This document shows, piece after piece, positions 34,901 through 44,566 of a stretch of 64,000 nt of DNA. This stretch comes from Brevibacillus reuszeri (GTDB taxonomy: Bacteria; Bacillota; Bacilli; Brevibacillales; Brevibacillaceae): contig NZ_BEXF01000015.1 of the NCBI RefSeq assembly GCF_002897295.1, forward strand, positions 62,001-126,000. Direction: 5' to 3'. Under the pieces are notes generated by a model. It made no database searches and was not told the origin of the DNA. It saw only the letters and a list, made by a program, of their open reading frames with translations. Position 1 is the stretch's first letter; the number at the start of each line of letters is the position of its first letter. The position numbers and the translations under genes are program-made.

Positions 34901-35626
34901 TTGAGTAGTCGGCACAAGACTGTTGCACTTAAGACTGCTAAGGAAATGAATCAACCCAGACCAGTCATCGTAAAGAATTTACTTACATGCAGTCAGTCTC
35001 ATGAGTTTGATGATGCAAAGGAGGAATGGACTGTACAGTCCCTAATTGACGAATCCTCCGAGGGCTTCTCAAACCATTGTCATCTGTGTCATACTCCAAA
35101 TCTAAAGTATAATTTCATCCTAGAGAACGCATTGAATGGAACAACCATTCAAGTAGGTTCCACTTGCATCTTACGATTCGGTGTAGGCCTTGGAAAAATG
35201 GATGTAGACTCAGGGGCAATCTTTCTCAATAACATGATAGAAGAAAAAGAACTGATTAACTTTCTACAGACTTACTCTTCGAGAGTTATGGTATTGCATC
35301 CCGAAGGCAGGACATTAAAGAAGTATTACGAGTCGTTGAAGAGATACTTTGACTTGAGAGGAATAACAGCTCCTACCCAAGAACAACTCGGATTGGTCAT
35401 ATTCGGGATAAAGTGGGAAGAGCAGAGTACTTTCAATCAGCTACAAATGAAACGAATCTTCTATAATCCTGGATCTATCGAGGTCTCCCGTACTAAACGT
35501 ACACGTCCTACTCACAATCCTAAAGAAGGAACAACGTGGGGGCATAAACGCCGGAGAAATGTTGAAACCACCTTGGCAAGATCGGCATCCTACAGTCCAG
35601 AAGGACGCGTTGTTGATAATAGATAA
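34901..35626 (+). CDS. Hypothetical treble-clef-like protein, 241 aa (TTG start)
   Basis: AAAGGAG followed 8 nt later by TTG at 34901. HCHLCHTP and, about 30 residues on, GSTCILRFG suggest a treble-clef type zinc site of the kind seen in small plasmid proteins. The C-terminal 50 residues are basic and low in structure (RTKRTRPTHNPKEG), consistent with nucleic acid binding. Its promoter lies near 34810-34850. Confidence 0.6.
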   Translation: MSSRHKTVALKTAKEMNQPRPVIVKNLLTCSQSHEFDDAKEEWTVQSLIDESSEGFSNHCHLCHTPNLKYNFILENALNGTTIQVGSTCILRFGVGLGKMDVDSGAIFLNNMIEEKELINFLQTYSSRVMVLHPEGRTLKKYYESLKRYFDLRGITAPTQEQLGLVIFGIKWEEQSTFNQLQMKRIFYNPGSIEVSRTKRTRPTHNPKEGTTWGHKRRRNVETTLARSASYSPEGRVVDNR

Positions 35627-35629
35627 GAA

Positions 35630-35662
35630 ACGAAAAACCGCCAGATATAGTTGGCGGTTTTC
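35630..35662. terminator. Bidirectional terminator between convergent genes
   Basis: AAAACCGCCAGATATAGTTGGCGGTTTT separates the 241-aa gene and the HEPN gene. Confidence 0.85.
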
Positions 35663-35665
35663 TCT

Positions 35666-36277
35666 TTATCTCTTCTTTGTTTCAATATGATCGTGTAACA
35701 TATCTAGTATAATATCAACATCCTTAGAATTTACTACTCCCAACGTATATACTCCTTTATTGAAAATCCGAGTGTATCTATTAATGATTTTCGCAGCCGC
35801 TTGTACTAACTCTTTTAACTCACCATACGTAATGGGCGCATCTATACCAAGTTGAGCTTGATCATAGAAATACTTTCTATCCGAATGAACATAGTACTTG
35901 TTTCTCCAATAGTAAAGATTTTTTAGTGGTGCTTTTTGTTTGATCATATCCTGTTCATTATCTTTGAGAATAGCTTCTATATCTGATGGTTCCATAGGAA
36001 AAAGTTGCATTTGAGACCTAATTTTTTTTTGAAATGTATGAATTGTTCCATATCCATTCCTATCATATACCCTCGCTATCCTAACAATGACGTCATTTAA
36101 TAGTGAATCCATTGTGAGTTGAAAATAAACAGGTGCCAAATTTAATACAGCATGTCGAGTTTCTGTTTTGTTCTTAAGATGAAACCATAGCTCTAATTTT
36201 GAATAAGTATGATTTAGGTCGCTCATTAATAGTTCAAGATAGTCTACTAAATTCTCTTTCTCAGATCCTTTGTTCAT
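35666..36277 (-). CDS. HEPN-domain protein of the AbiU2 type, 203 aa
   Basis: The first half matches the AbiU2 helical pattern (LNLAPVYFQLTMDSLLNDVIVRIARVYDR). WRNKYYVHSDRKYF carries the RNxxxxH-type HEPN motif needed for RNase activity. Members of the HEPN group are often toxins or abortive infection proteins, so it may protect the host cell population from phage. There is no obvious antitoxin gene beside it. ACGGAGGT precedes the ATG. Confidence 0.7.
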   Translation of the reverse strand: MNKGSEKENLVDYLELLMSDLNHTYSKLELWFHLKNKTETRHAVLNLAPVYFQLTMDSLLNDVIVRIARVYDRNGYGTIHTFQKKIRSQMQLFPMEPSDIEAILKDNEQDMIKQKAPLKNLYYWRNKYYVHSDRKYFYDQAQLGIDAPITYGELKELVQAAAKIINRYTRIFNKGVYTLGVVNSKDVDIILDMLHDHIETKKR

Positions 36278-36485
36278 CGATTTCTACCTCCGTAATTACT
36301 TCGTTACTGCCATTCTACTGTTGTACTTAGAATCTTAACAGGGTGGAAATATTACAACCCTTTCTGACCAAAGTCACTTATAATCGGTATATTATCAAAA
36401 ACATTAGAAACAAATGTTCTCTAAACACTTCTCAACTCATCAATTTAACAGTAAAATATGAGTATATCTAGGAAAGGGTGTTTTC

Positions 36486-36758
36486 ATGAATAAGACTGAC
36501 CTGGTTGCCAAAGTAGCAGAACAAGCAGAGCTAACTAAAAAGGATGCTACATCCGCTGTTGATGCTGTTCTCGACGCAATTGCTGACGCTCTGAAAGAAG
36601 GCGACAAAGTATCACTAATTGGATTTGGAAATTTTGAAGTGCGGGAGCGGGCAGCTCGTAAAGGTAGAAACCCTCAAACTGGCGAAGAGATTGAGATCGC
36701 TGCGAGTAAAGTACCTGCATTTAAACCAGGTAAAGAATTGAAGGATTCTGTAAAATAA
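36486..36758 (+). CDS. hup: HU-type nucleoid protein, 90 aa
   Basis: Canonical HU: MNKTDLVAKVAEQAELTKKDA, the loop GFGNFEVRERAARKGRNPQTGEEI that enters the minor groove, and the C-terminal FKPGKELKDSVK. Length is normal. It bends and compacts DNA. An element-encoded copy may limit fitness costs of the plasmid or help its replication or recombination. AAAGGGTG precedes the ATG and a terminator follows. Confidence 0.95.
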   Translation: MNKTDLVAKVAEQAELTKKDATSAVDAVLDAIADALKEGDKVSLIGFGNFEVRERAARKGRNPQTGEEIEIAASKVPAFKPGKELKDSVK

Positions 36759-36765
36759 TCACTAC

Positions 36766-36803
36766 ATAAAAAAACGCCACGTAGTAATACGCGGCGTTTT
36801 TAT
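36766..36803 (+). terminator. Terminator of the HU gene
   Basis: AAACGCCACGTAGTAATACGCGGCGTTTTTA stem with a T-run. Confidence 0.8.
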
Positions 36804-36840
36804 TATACCCTTGAACTATAGTTAACCATTTAAATCCACT

Positions 36841-37095
36841 CTATCTACTCACCTGGTTGTTCATGCGGTCAACTAGCTCTTCTGCTTCTCGGATTTGAAA
36901 CTCAGTATCGTGTAGCCTTTTCCATTGACGAGTCGCACCAGCCAATAAACTTTCTGGAGTTGCAGTATCGATGACCAGTGGCCCACGATCACGCATCAGT
37001 TGAGCTGGACTAACAAGCTTTTTCCGCATCAGGGCCAAGGGTATATTTAGCATGGAAACACAGAACCGCTTCCATTTGCTTTTTTTAATCGTCAT
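36841..37095 (-). CDS. Hypothetical protein, 84 aa
   Basis: GGGAG lies 8 nt before an ATG at 37095; a GTG at 37104 that overlaps the upstream stop is the alternative. A basic N-terminus with an amphipathic helix and a helical C-terminus. The start lies right at the end of the 338-aa membrane protein gene, so the two are coupled and may work together. Confidence 0.6.
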   Translation of the reverse strand: MTIKKSKWKRFCVSMLNIPLALMRKKLVSPAQLMRDRGPLVIDTATPESLLAGATRQWKRLHDTEFQIREAEELVDRMNNQVSR

Positions 37096-37100
37096 ATCGA

Positions 37101-38117
37101 TCACTCCCTATTCCGATTTGGATTGTAACTTGCAGCAGCAACTTCTTCATGGAAATGACTATGCCTCACTTGATCAAACAAAACTTTACCAAAAATTTGA
37201 GCAATTGGTCCCTTATTTTGAAAGCTCAAGATTTTGTGGTTAACAATAAGGAGGGCAACATAATGTTGAATTCCCTCAGCCCCACCATCCAGCGAAAAGC
37301 GCAAGACGTGATAAGCACGATTTTTATGTTTCTTCTTATTTCCATTGTACATCATTCCATAAACAGTGTCATTATGATTTGACATACTATCCTTTAACCT
37401 AGAAATGTCCTGTTCGGTTTCAGCAACAATCCTAGTCGTATCAAAGATCGCTGCATAATGTAATCCGATAATTCGAACATCCTGTTCAATGTACACGTCC
37501 CAATTCTGAAGAGCGGATAGCATTCGCCTATCTTGACCAGACCGAGACAAGATGTACTGGTACAAAAGTGCATTAAGATATGCACCATAGTCAGCTGGCG
37601 CCTTACGAAGCGACTTGTGCATTATATAACTTAGCAAATCAATGGGTACCTTTATCTTGCGGTATCGTAGCTTAGAAATGTCTGACCTCTCACCTTTGTG
37701 CTCAATAACCTTACGAAAATGGTATTGAATATGATGATCCTTGGTCTGTTTATGCACCTGAAAGAGCTGGAAAGCCATCAGTCCATCAACCGTTTCAATA
37801 TAGGTTTTCGCTCGATTGTTAATGGCCACCAGCTTACGAGCAAGGATCTCTCCCTCATCTGCTAGGAATTCATACTTCCACCTAAACTTCCAAAATGGCC
37901 AAAACAAGAAGAATCCGAGTAATACAATCGCTACTCCTCCCATACCCAAAGCAATATACGTTTTGAGCAATAGGGAAGACTCGGTAACTGCGTTCACGAT
38001 TGCACTTGAAATCATCCCAACCAGCAGAAGCAAAGCGGCAGCTGACAAACTCATGCCGATGCTCTTAGAGAAAATATTGGTCATTCTTTCCCATAGCGTC
38101 ACTTTGTCTTTTGACAT
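37101..38117 (-). CDS. Membrane protein with large soluble domain, 338 aa
   Basis: Two transmembrane helices (about residues 22-42 and 52-75) near the N-terminus, followed by about 260 residues of basic soluble domain with no known motif. This layout (two TM plus cytoplasmic domain) is seen in some conjugation and defence proteins, but I cannot assign it. AAGAAGGAGTG precedes the ATG. Leader L8 controls it. Confidence 0.65.
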   Translation of the reverse strand: MSKDKVTLWERMTNIFSKSIGMSLSAAALLLLVGMISSAIVNAVTESSLLLKTYIALGMGGVAIVLLGFFLFWPFWKFRWKYEFLADEGEILARKLVAINNRAKTYIETVDGLMAFQLFQVHKQTKDHHIQYHFRKVIEHKGERSDISKLRYRKIKVPIDLLSYIMHKSLRKAPADYGAYLNALLYQYILSRSGQDRRMLSALQNWDVYIEQDVRIIGLHYAAIFDTTRIVAETEQDISRLKDSMSNHNDTVYGMMYNGNKKKHKNRAYHVLRFSLDGGAEGIQHYVALLIVNHKILSFQNKGPIAQIFGKVLFDQVRHSHFHEEVAAASYNPNRNRE

Positions 38118-38224
38118 TCAATCACTCCTTCTTTTTATGTGTCTCTTGTCATACATCCCTCATAGAAATGAATCGTTCTGTTCTGTTCTGTCCTCTCCCT
38201 TCAGATCACCCTTGTAACCAAAAA

Positions 38225-38395
38225 AGGACCGGAAAACACAAAAAAACCCGTGGCAAAGAACGATAAAGACAACTTGTCTTTTCATTCATGACCAACGGGT
38301 CATTTTCATGGTTTTCCGATCCATTCGGATATACGAAAAGGGTAATAGAAAAAAAGAAATATTTGCTAACCACTACATTATATCCTAGTTTCCAA
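38225..38395 (-). promoter_or_regulatory. Attenuator-type leader, copy L8
   Basis: Minus strand: TATAAT (near 38384), small hairpin TCCGAATGGATCGGA (38317-38331), then ACCCGTTGG/CCACGGGT with an enlarged loop that contains its own GACAAGTTGTC hairpin, and a seven-T run. Confidence 0.7.
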
Positions 38396-38502
38396 ATAAG
38401 AACTACGGATTGGTAAGCATTTCTCTATTGATCTTCCTTCACTATGCGAACGTACGTTAACCATGTTACTATTAAGAAAGAATCTTCTAGGGGGGAACCT
38501 GA

Positions 38503-39258
38503 ATGGAAACAACGGCAATAGTTAAGGATTACCCCACCTGGGAGTTAGGTGGAATAATCAAAAAGGCAGAAGTCATTTCCTATATCCTTGCTATTATGAA
38601 AGATGATTTACCGGTTACCGGTATGGAACTAGTACGACACGCCAAAAATCTAAATTGGACCATTAGTGTTACCCATGTATATAACTTATTGAAGAACTTA
38701 GAAAAGCATGATCCAAAACAAGAAAAATACCCTATTCTGACTTCAAAATGGCTCGATGACGGTTGCCGTGAACGGCTCTATTATCTTCAACCAGTAACGG
38801 GGGCAAATTATACCAGACACGCAATAGAAACAATGAGCGAACGCATCGAACAGGTTCAAAAACTAATACGCACCGTTGAGGCATTTTTGAAACCTGATTC
38901 AACTATTAGCCCCTCTCTTATTTCCGATTCCCCTCATCTGCTTAGCGTTAGGGACCTATACAGACTGGCCATTCTGTCTTTAACAAACCAGCAAATGTCG
39001 ATTAGAGAGCAAATCAAACAAGGCCCATTTGGATTACGTACAAACCAAGCTCACTATCGCTTACAAGCGGACTGGTTGTCGCAGCATGACTACTTAGATT
39101 CAGATCTAGTTACCGTTACTGAAGAAGGGCATCTATTTCTTCAATCACTTAAGGAGCAACTCTTCGCACAGATTCCGTTTGCGAAGCAGCGTATCTCTGA
39201 ATTAAAGGATTATCCAAAATCATATCAGCGTATGAAAGCATCTCGTATGCAAACTTAA
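38503..39258 (+). CDS. Winged-helix (PadR-like) transcription regulator, 251 aa
   Basis: GGIIKKAEVISYILAIMKDD...THVYNLLKNLEKHD has the winged-helix spacing with a recognition helix at THVYNLLKNLEK. A second helical region from about residue 150 (LYRLAILSLTNQQMS...QAHYRLQADWLSQHDYL) looks like another winged helix. This and the HTH protein at 57232 are the two recognisable DNA-binding regulators here. GGGGGGAACC precedes the ATG. Confidence 0.65.
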   Translation: METTAIVKDYPTWELGGIIKKAEVISYILAIMKDDLPVTGMELVRHAKNLNWTISVTHVYNLLKNLEKHDPKQEKYPILTSKWLDDGCRERLYYLQPVTGANYTRHAIETMSERIEQVQKLIRTVEAFLKPDSTISPSLISDSPHLLSVRDLYRLAILSLTNQQMSIREQIKQGPFGLRTNQAHYRLQADWLSQHDYLDSDLVTVTEEGHLFLQSLKEQLFAQIPFAKQRISELKDYPKSYQRMKASRMQT

Positions 39259-39289
39259 TACTTTTCTAAATAGAATACACGGAGCTATA

Positions 39290-39330
39290 GCCAAGGCCAG
39301 TGTAAGACTGGCTTTGGTTTTTTTTGAACT
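39290..39330 (+). terminator. Terminator after the winged-helix gene
   Basis: CCAAGGCCAGT...ACTGGCTTTGG followed by eight T. Confidence 0.85.
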
Positions 39331-39492
39331 ATCGCTCCCTGCTAGTTAAATAATAAAATACCTGTCAAATACTTTGGTTTTCAGACTCTTTGAACAGCTA
39401 TCTTTCTCAAAAAACTCTCAATACTTTACCAATACAAATCATGGTAATTAGGATATACTCTATTACGTTGTCTTATATTTGGAAAAGGATTG

Positions 39493-40353
39493 ATGGGTTT
39501 GACTAAAAAAGGAAAGTTGAAAAAATGGAAAAACATGAGGGACCGGAATGAGGCAAAAAAAAATGAGATAAACAATCAGATTATTATGCAAATACCATCT
39601 GTAAATCAACAAACGGAGAACAAGAATCAACCCCCACAAAAGGATAAAGAATTCCTTAAACCAAAAAATATTTTCCCTGTACGAACTCGACGCACCAAAC
39701 TATTCTGGTTTTTTTGGAGTTGTCTAGTAATTTTATCACCATTTGTGTTGCTTGGAAAATTTGGTGTAGGCATCCATATAATACTTCTTTTGATGTATTC
39801 TTTAGTTCATTTTGTAGACCTCACTTTTGTACGGACTATTTACCTAGTCTTAGTTTATTCTTTCATTAATGTAATGTACCCTTTTTCTGCTGCATTGTCC
39901 TTAGGTTATTATAATGGGTACACTGCCATCACTACTTCTAATTTATTCGTCTTATTTGTTGCCATAGTTTTGTCAATTAACTATTGGAGCATACGAAAAA
40001 AAGTTAAATCAAATGAAATAAAAGGACAACGCAGCAAAAAGGGAGAAGTTTTATTATTAAAAAGAGAATTTGATCTTAATAAGTACATGTTAGATAAGAT
40101 AAAAATTGCTGTATCCTTTACGTCAGTACTGGGTGTAGTTCCGTACATATTTAAAGCTCATGTGCTCCCAGATGAAATTCAAAACCGCCTTAAAGAAGTC
40201 TTTACAATACTTGGTTTCGAGAATCTATCATTTAATGCACTAACTCTATACATTGGCATATTCGTAGCCCTTAATTTAGTGTTTAGAATGGGAATTGAAC
40301 GTCTAGCAATTAAAGAAAATTTCGACGTTGAAGTCATCTCAACGAAAAAGTAA
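39493..40353 (+). CDS. Integral membrane protein, 286 aa
   Basis: A highly basic, low-complexity N-terminus of about 60 residues is followed by six hydrophobic segments (pairs near 73-105, 112-155 and 205-275). Start codon uncertain: TTG 39490, ATG 39493 and TTG 39499 all lie behind AAAAGGA. Base composition is more AT-rich than most neighbours. No family recognised. Confidence 0.55.
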   Translation: MGLTKKGKLKKWKNMRDRNEAKKNEINNQIIMQIPSVNQQTENKNQPPQKDKEFLKPKNIFPVRTRRTKLFWFFWSCLVILSPFVLLGKFGVGIHIILLLMYSLVHFVDLTFVRTIYLVLVYSFINVMYPFSAALSLGYYNGYTAITTSNLFVLFVAIVLSINYWSIRKKVKSNEIKGQRSKKGEVLLLKREFDLNKYMLDKIKIAVSFTSVLGVVPYIFKAHVLPDEIQNRLKEVFTILGFENLSFNALTLYIGIFVALNLVFRMGIERLAIKENFDVEVISTKK

Positions 40354-40459
40354 AAGAGTTTATTCAAGACCCTTACATGATAAAATGCAATTTCACTATC
40401 CTCTCTCCCTCGGTGGGCATCAGCTCCGATCAAGGTTTGCTGTCAGTCTTGTTATCAAA

Positions 40460-40497
40460 AGAAAAAGGAGCTGCGCTTGCAGCCCCTCTCTTATTTT
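40460..40497 (-). terminator. Terminator of the cadherin-like exoprotein gene
   Basis: GGGGCTGCAAGCGCAGCTCC followed by five T on the minus strand. Confidence 0.75.
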
Positions 40498-40509
40498 CAC
40501 TCGCTCAAC

Positions 40510-43500
40510 TTACTCCACAATTACAACCGCATCGGAAGGCTTACGGTGAACATCCAAACGCTGTACCTCATAACGATAGCGTTGATCCGCTCCCCCAACT
40601 TTCCTAAAGTCAAAGTACTCATCTTTTACCTTTACAGACTGCACACGTTTCCCGGTAGTCTCGTTATAGATCGTCACAGTGTAGTCAGTTGCGGGTGTCT
40701 TGTCGGATGGTGCACTCCACTGTAGTTTTGCTAAGGTAGACGTATTCTCAAGCAGTTTTAAACCACTAACCGGTGTTGCTTTCACATCTGGAGATCCGAT
40801 GGCTGTAACAGTTTCCTCAGCGGTCACTCCACTCGTGCGAAACGAAATCTTTACAGTATATACTTCTCCTTTTTGTACGGAGATTCGATGCCCGTTACTA
40901 CCAAACACGATCGTATTGGAGCGGGATGTGACCGTTGCTTCTTTTAAGCCATTTCTCCAGAGTTCTCCCGTTACTAAATCTTTTGTTGGGTTTTGAAACA
41001 TCGCAATAAGTTGTGTATCAATCGGACTTACCATAAATCCAGGAATTGGTCCTGTTCCTCCACCTGATTGTCTAATGACCGTCAGTTCATACGTATTGGT
41101 TACTGACTTGTCTGGACTCGTCACTGAAATTTTTACCGCGTTACTTCCTGTTGATAGCCCGATGCTCGTTGAATAGCCACCGCTCTGTACCACCTTGCCG
41201 TTCACCGTGATTTTTGCACCTTGTTCAGCTGAAGGCATAACTGAAATGCTTGTAGTATTGTATGGTACATCAACTTGATAGCTATATCGGCCTGCCTGTA
41301 GCGAAGGAGAAAGGGCTCCAACAGACAATTTCAAATCTGTCAGATCGGCGTTATTGGACAAATCGCGGTTCACGGTAATGGTATACGTATTGGTTGTTAC
41401 ACCGTTGCCAGCTGTTACTTTTACAGGAATAATCGTTTTTCCGGAAGAGATCACAATGGGTGCCGTTGTCTCGCCACTTCCGTATACATCCCCGTTGATT
41501 TGGATTTTCGAATTATTATCGTCACTTACAGCTGTTAGTCTTACATACTTCACATCGTTTTTTACTTGTACGGAATAATCATTAACCGTTGGGTCGAAAG
41601 CGGGTGCCATTTTGCCATCAGATAACCATATATCAGCTAATAAAGCATTACTGCTTCCAGGACGAGTAATAGTAAACCCGTAAGTTCTTTCTTCTCCTCC
41701 TGGAGCTTTTACGTTGATGGTTACCACATTTGTGCCAACTGTTAAGGGCAGCATCATATTTTCTCCACTTTCAACGACTTTACCATTGATTTTAATAACC
41801 GCATTTGGATCTTCGGATACCGCTTTAACTGTAGTTGTTGAGGTATTTGCCAGGACTGTACCTGTATACGATAACGTTTCAGATGCGAAAGCGGGACGCA
41901 TATTTACATCAGTAAAGGAAACATCTTTCAGAAGGGTATTGTTGCTCGCTGCTCTGTTTACTTCAATTAGATATTCACGTTGTGATCCATCTTGAGCCGT
42001 AACAGAAACAACCACGTTATTTTTACCATTCTGCAACGTGATTGTACTAGATTCTTCTCCACTCATGACGTAATTACCATTAATCCTAATGACTGCTGCT
42101 GAATCAGATGAGTTTGGCGTAAAGCTAATCTCTTTCACATCATACGGAACGTCTAAGGTGTACTGTAGATGATCTGGTGAAAACATTGGGGCTAATCCAC
42201 CAGAAGATGGTTTAAGAGAACTTAATTTTGAGTTTCCGTTCTTTGCGCGAACGATCGTCAATTCGGTTGATTGCGTTGTCAAACCATCTGGTGCTGTCAC
42301 ACGAATACCGATAGAATTAGATCCCACATCCAATGGGATTGATTTAGAAGTTGCACCGCTTTTTACGGTTGTATTGTTTACCGTGATGGAAGCTTGCGGA
42401 TCATCTGTTGCAGGTGAAACTGTAATGGATGTTGTGTCAAAGCTTACGTCCGCACTATAGGAAAATACTTTGCTGTTGAAGCTAGGTGATAAGGTACCTT
42501 CAGATATTTCAAGTTTGCTCAATGCCACATTCTTACTTGCAAACCTAGTCACTCGGAGTAGATAGTTTTTCTTCGTAATTCCATCCTCTGCGGTAACATC
42601 CACCTTGATATCATTATTACCCAATTTCAATGGAATGAGAGAACTCTTTGTACCACTCGTGTGCTCCACACCATTCACTTTCAGTGATGACCAGTTCTCT
42701 TCGAGGACCGGGGTAACAGAAATTCCTTCAACTTCGTTTTCGACATCTAATAAGTACCCCGTTGTTTCCTTTTTAAATGAAGGTCGCATTACATAGCTCC
42801 CTGAATAATCGTTTTCGAAGCTAATGAGATTAGCATTCGAGCTGAGTACAGTAAATTTACGAGTGAGCTGCTGAGACTGCCCACCGTTATTATCCTCCAC
42901 CCAGATCTTGAGATTATGATCTCCTCTAGAAAGTGCGGAGAGCGGGATCTCCTTAGTAAAGCTTTGATTTGCCCCTGTTGCATCGACTGTATAAAGCGTA
43001 TTCGTTGTTCCATTATCAACCGTATACTTTACAAAGAGTTTATCTCCTACATCTTCATCCAAGATCGTCCCTGTTACGGGTATGTGATAAGCCATTCCAA
43101 AGGATTGACTATCAAGTGGTGCAGTGAGGTTGATTGTCGGATTGGTATTGAAAATATAATTCACAGAAACAGTATATTGATAGTAGTGTTCGTAGGTTCT
43201 CGTATCTGGCTTAGATACATCGCCTGTGTAAAAAGCCTGAACATTATGCACGTCTACGTTAGTTTTAGGATCATCTGGCATACCTGGACACTGTAAGCTA
43301 TGTGAATAAACCAAGTCACCAAAACGAAGTCCTAATGTTCCTTTAAATCCATCACTATCATAAGCCATGGAACGCGGAGCACTCTCATAGTTACCAGGGC
43401 CATAACAAATTGGACCAGTATGAGCTGTGTATGATCCACCCGGAACGGTTACTGTCTTGGTTTCAGCGGGACTACCTCCTGTTTGGACTGATCTTGAAGG

Positions 43501-43755
43501 TGAGCCATTCGATAGGTTAAACGTGATTGTTTCCCCTGACACGCTATACGTCACGTTTCCTGTGTTCACTGAAACACTCGATACCGATTTCAGTTTTGGG
43601 ATCGATATTGAATGTGTTTGATTTTGAGATGTACTCTCGCCGAATGTTTTAGAAGTATTTCCAGATGCTGCTTCTACTTTTCGAATTACCACATCAGAAA
43701 ACATCATCGTTATTACCAAAACCATGGTTAAGAATGATAAAAACCACTTCTTCAT
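40510..43755 (-). CDS. Secreted protein with six cadherin-like beta-sandwich domains, 1081 aa
   Basis: Signal peptide MKKWFLSFLTMVLVITMMFS with cleavage near VEA. After a unique N-terminal domain (cysteines in PICYGPGN and LQCPG) and an Ig-like domain, six repeats of about 90 residues share the pattern LSPSF...YTVDV...I.VNG..V.SG......L..G.N.I.I.V.A..G...Y.I.V.R, the Cadherin-like beta-sandwich family. A final fibronectin-like domain follows. It lacks SLH or LPXTG anchors, so it is secreted or held by other means. ATG at 43755 after GAAAGGGCTGAGGAA; the frame extends to 43797. Confidence 0.85.
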   Translation of the reverse strand: MKKWFLSFLTMVLVITMMFSDVVIRKVEAASGNTSKTFGESTSQNQTHSISIPKLKSVSSVSVNTGNVTYSVSGETITFNLSNGSPSRSVQTGGSPAETKTVTVPGGSYTAHTGPICYGPGNYESAPRSMAYDSDGFKGTLGLRFGDLVYSHSLQCPGMPDDPKTNVDVHNVQAFYTGDVSKPDTRTYEHYYQYTVSVNYIFNTNPTINLTAPLDSQSFGMAYHIPVTGTILDEDVGDKLFVKYTVDNGTTNTLYTVDATGANQSFTKEIPLSALSRGDHNLKIWVEDNNGGQSQQLTRKFTVLSSNANLISFENDYSGSYVMRPSFKKETTGYLLDVENEVEGISVTPVLEENWSSLKVNGVEHTSGTKSSLIPLKLGNNDIKVDVTAEDGITKKNYLLRVTRFASKNVALSKLEISEGTLSPSFNSKVFSYSADVSFDTTSITVSPATDDPQASITVNNTTVKSGATSKSIPLDVGSNSIGIRVTAPDGLTTQSTELTIVRAKNGNSKLSSLKPSSGGLAPMFSPDHLQYTLDVPYDVKEISFTPNSSDSAAVIRINGNYVMSGEESSTITLQNGKNNVVVSVTAQDGSQREYLIEVNRAASNNTLLKDVSFTDVNMRPAFASETLSYTGTVLANTSTTTVKAVSEDPNAVIKINGKVVESGENMMLPLTVGTNVVTINVKAPGGEERTYGFTITRPGSSNALLADIWLSDGKMAPAFDPTVNDYSVQVKNDVKYVRLTAVSDDNNSKIQINGDVYGSGETTAPIVISSGKTIIPVKVTAGNGVTTNTYTITVNRDLSNNADLTDLKLSVGALSPSLQAGRYSYQVDVPYNTTSISVMPSAEQGAKITVNGKVVQSGGYSTSIGLSTGSNAVKISVTSPDKSVTNTYELTVIRQSGGGTGPIPGFMVSPIDTQLIAMFQNPTKDLVTGELWRNGLKEATVTSRSNTIVFGSNGHRISVQKGEVYTVKISFRTSGVTAEETVTAIGSPDVKATPVSGLKLLENTSTLAKLQWSAPSDKTPATDYTVTIYNETTGKRVQSVKVKDEYFDFRKVGGADQRYRYEVQRLDVHRKPSDAVVIVE

Positions 43756-43831
43756 TTCCTCAGCCCTTTCTTTATTAGTTCGCATTTCCACTCTCATATG
43801 CCAGCAGCTCCACGCTCCTTTGCTTCGGAAA

Positions 43832-43945
43832 AAAGAAAAGGTCGAAGAGCCATAACGATGGCATCTTCGACCGGTATTTCCGTTCGGGTTTATCTAATTT
43901 TTCAGTTAACCAAATTATACCTAGTGTCATCCCTATCGTCAAACT
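43832..43945 (-). promoter_or_regulatory. Promoter and attenuator leader of the cadherin-like gene, copy L9
   Basis: TTGACG (43937-43942), 17 nt, TATAAT (43914-43919) is a near-consensus promoter. CGGAAATACCG follows, then a 14-bp terminator stem GGTCGAAGATGCCAT/ATGGCTCTTCGACC (43840-43872) and a T-rich tail. Transcripts would meet the terminator within about 70 nt. Confidence 0.8.
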
Positions 43946-44007
43946 TGAATAAGAGCATTCTTTGATGTAACAAGAATACAAGAACTTCTGGAATGAGAAT
44001 AAGCTAG

Positions 44008-44517
44008 CTATTTTTCATATGTACTAAAGAAATCAGCTACCATCTTACTCTGCATTTGATCCCATTCTTTTTTCAACTCTTTTCCAGGAAAAACATTTTG
44101 TATAATACTGTCAACGACAACAATCGGATAAGAAGGCTTATCTATTTCAATTAAAAATGGTGGAATCGTATAAACGCCAACAATGTTTCTGTATCGATTA
44201 ACACTGACAACTACTTTATCTACCTCTTGTTTAACAGAGGTAACATGCGAAAACTCTGGACCTTCAGATTTTATGACGATGTACATTTTATCATCAGTTG
44301 TTAGAAAGGAGCTTCCTTTATCATATTGTTTACGTAGATCCTCTGGCATCCCTTCAATTCCTCTTATTTGGTAGCGAAGATGTTTCACAGCTGCTTCTGT
44401 CTTCTCCAAAAATGGAATCTTTCCTCCAGTTACAATAAAAATCGTTAAGAGTATGATGATGGCCCCAAAAATAGTATATACTGGAGATTCTTTTGCTTTT
44501 TGTAGATTCTTGCTCAT
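44008..44517 (-). CDS. Single-pass membrane protein, 169 aa
   Basis: One hydrophobic segment (PVYTIFGAIIILLTIFIVTGG) after a short basic N-terminus, then an extracytoplasmic alpha/beta domain. ATG at 44517 chosen (GAGGGGGGAAATAAA before it). Probably co-transcribed with the zinc-binding HTH-like gene upstream. No family recognised. Confidence 0.6.
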   Translation of the reverse strand: MSKNLQKAKESPVYTIFGAIIILLTIFIVTGGKIPFLEKTEAAVKHLRYQIRGIEGMPEDLRKQYDKGSSFLTTDDKMYIVIKSEGPEFSHVTSVKQEVDKVVVSVNRYRNIVGVYTIPPFLIEIDKPSYPIVVVDSIIQNVFPGKELKKEWDQMQSKMVADFFSTYEK

Positions 44518-44566
44518 TTTATTTCCCCCCTCTTCTTCTAATCTCATTGATCAATTTGGAAATAAC

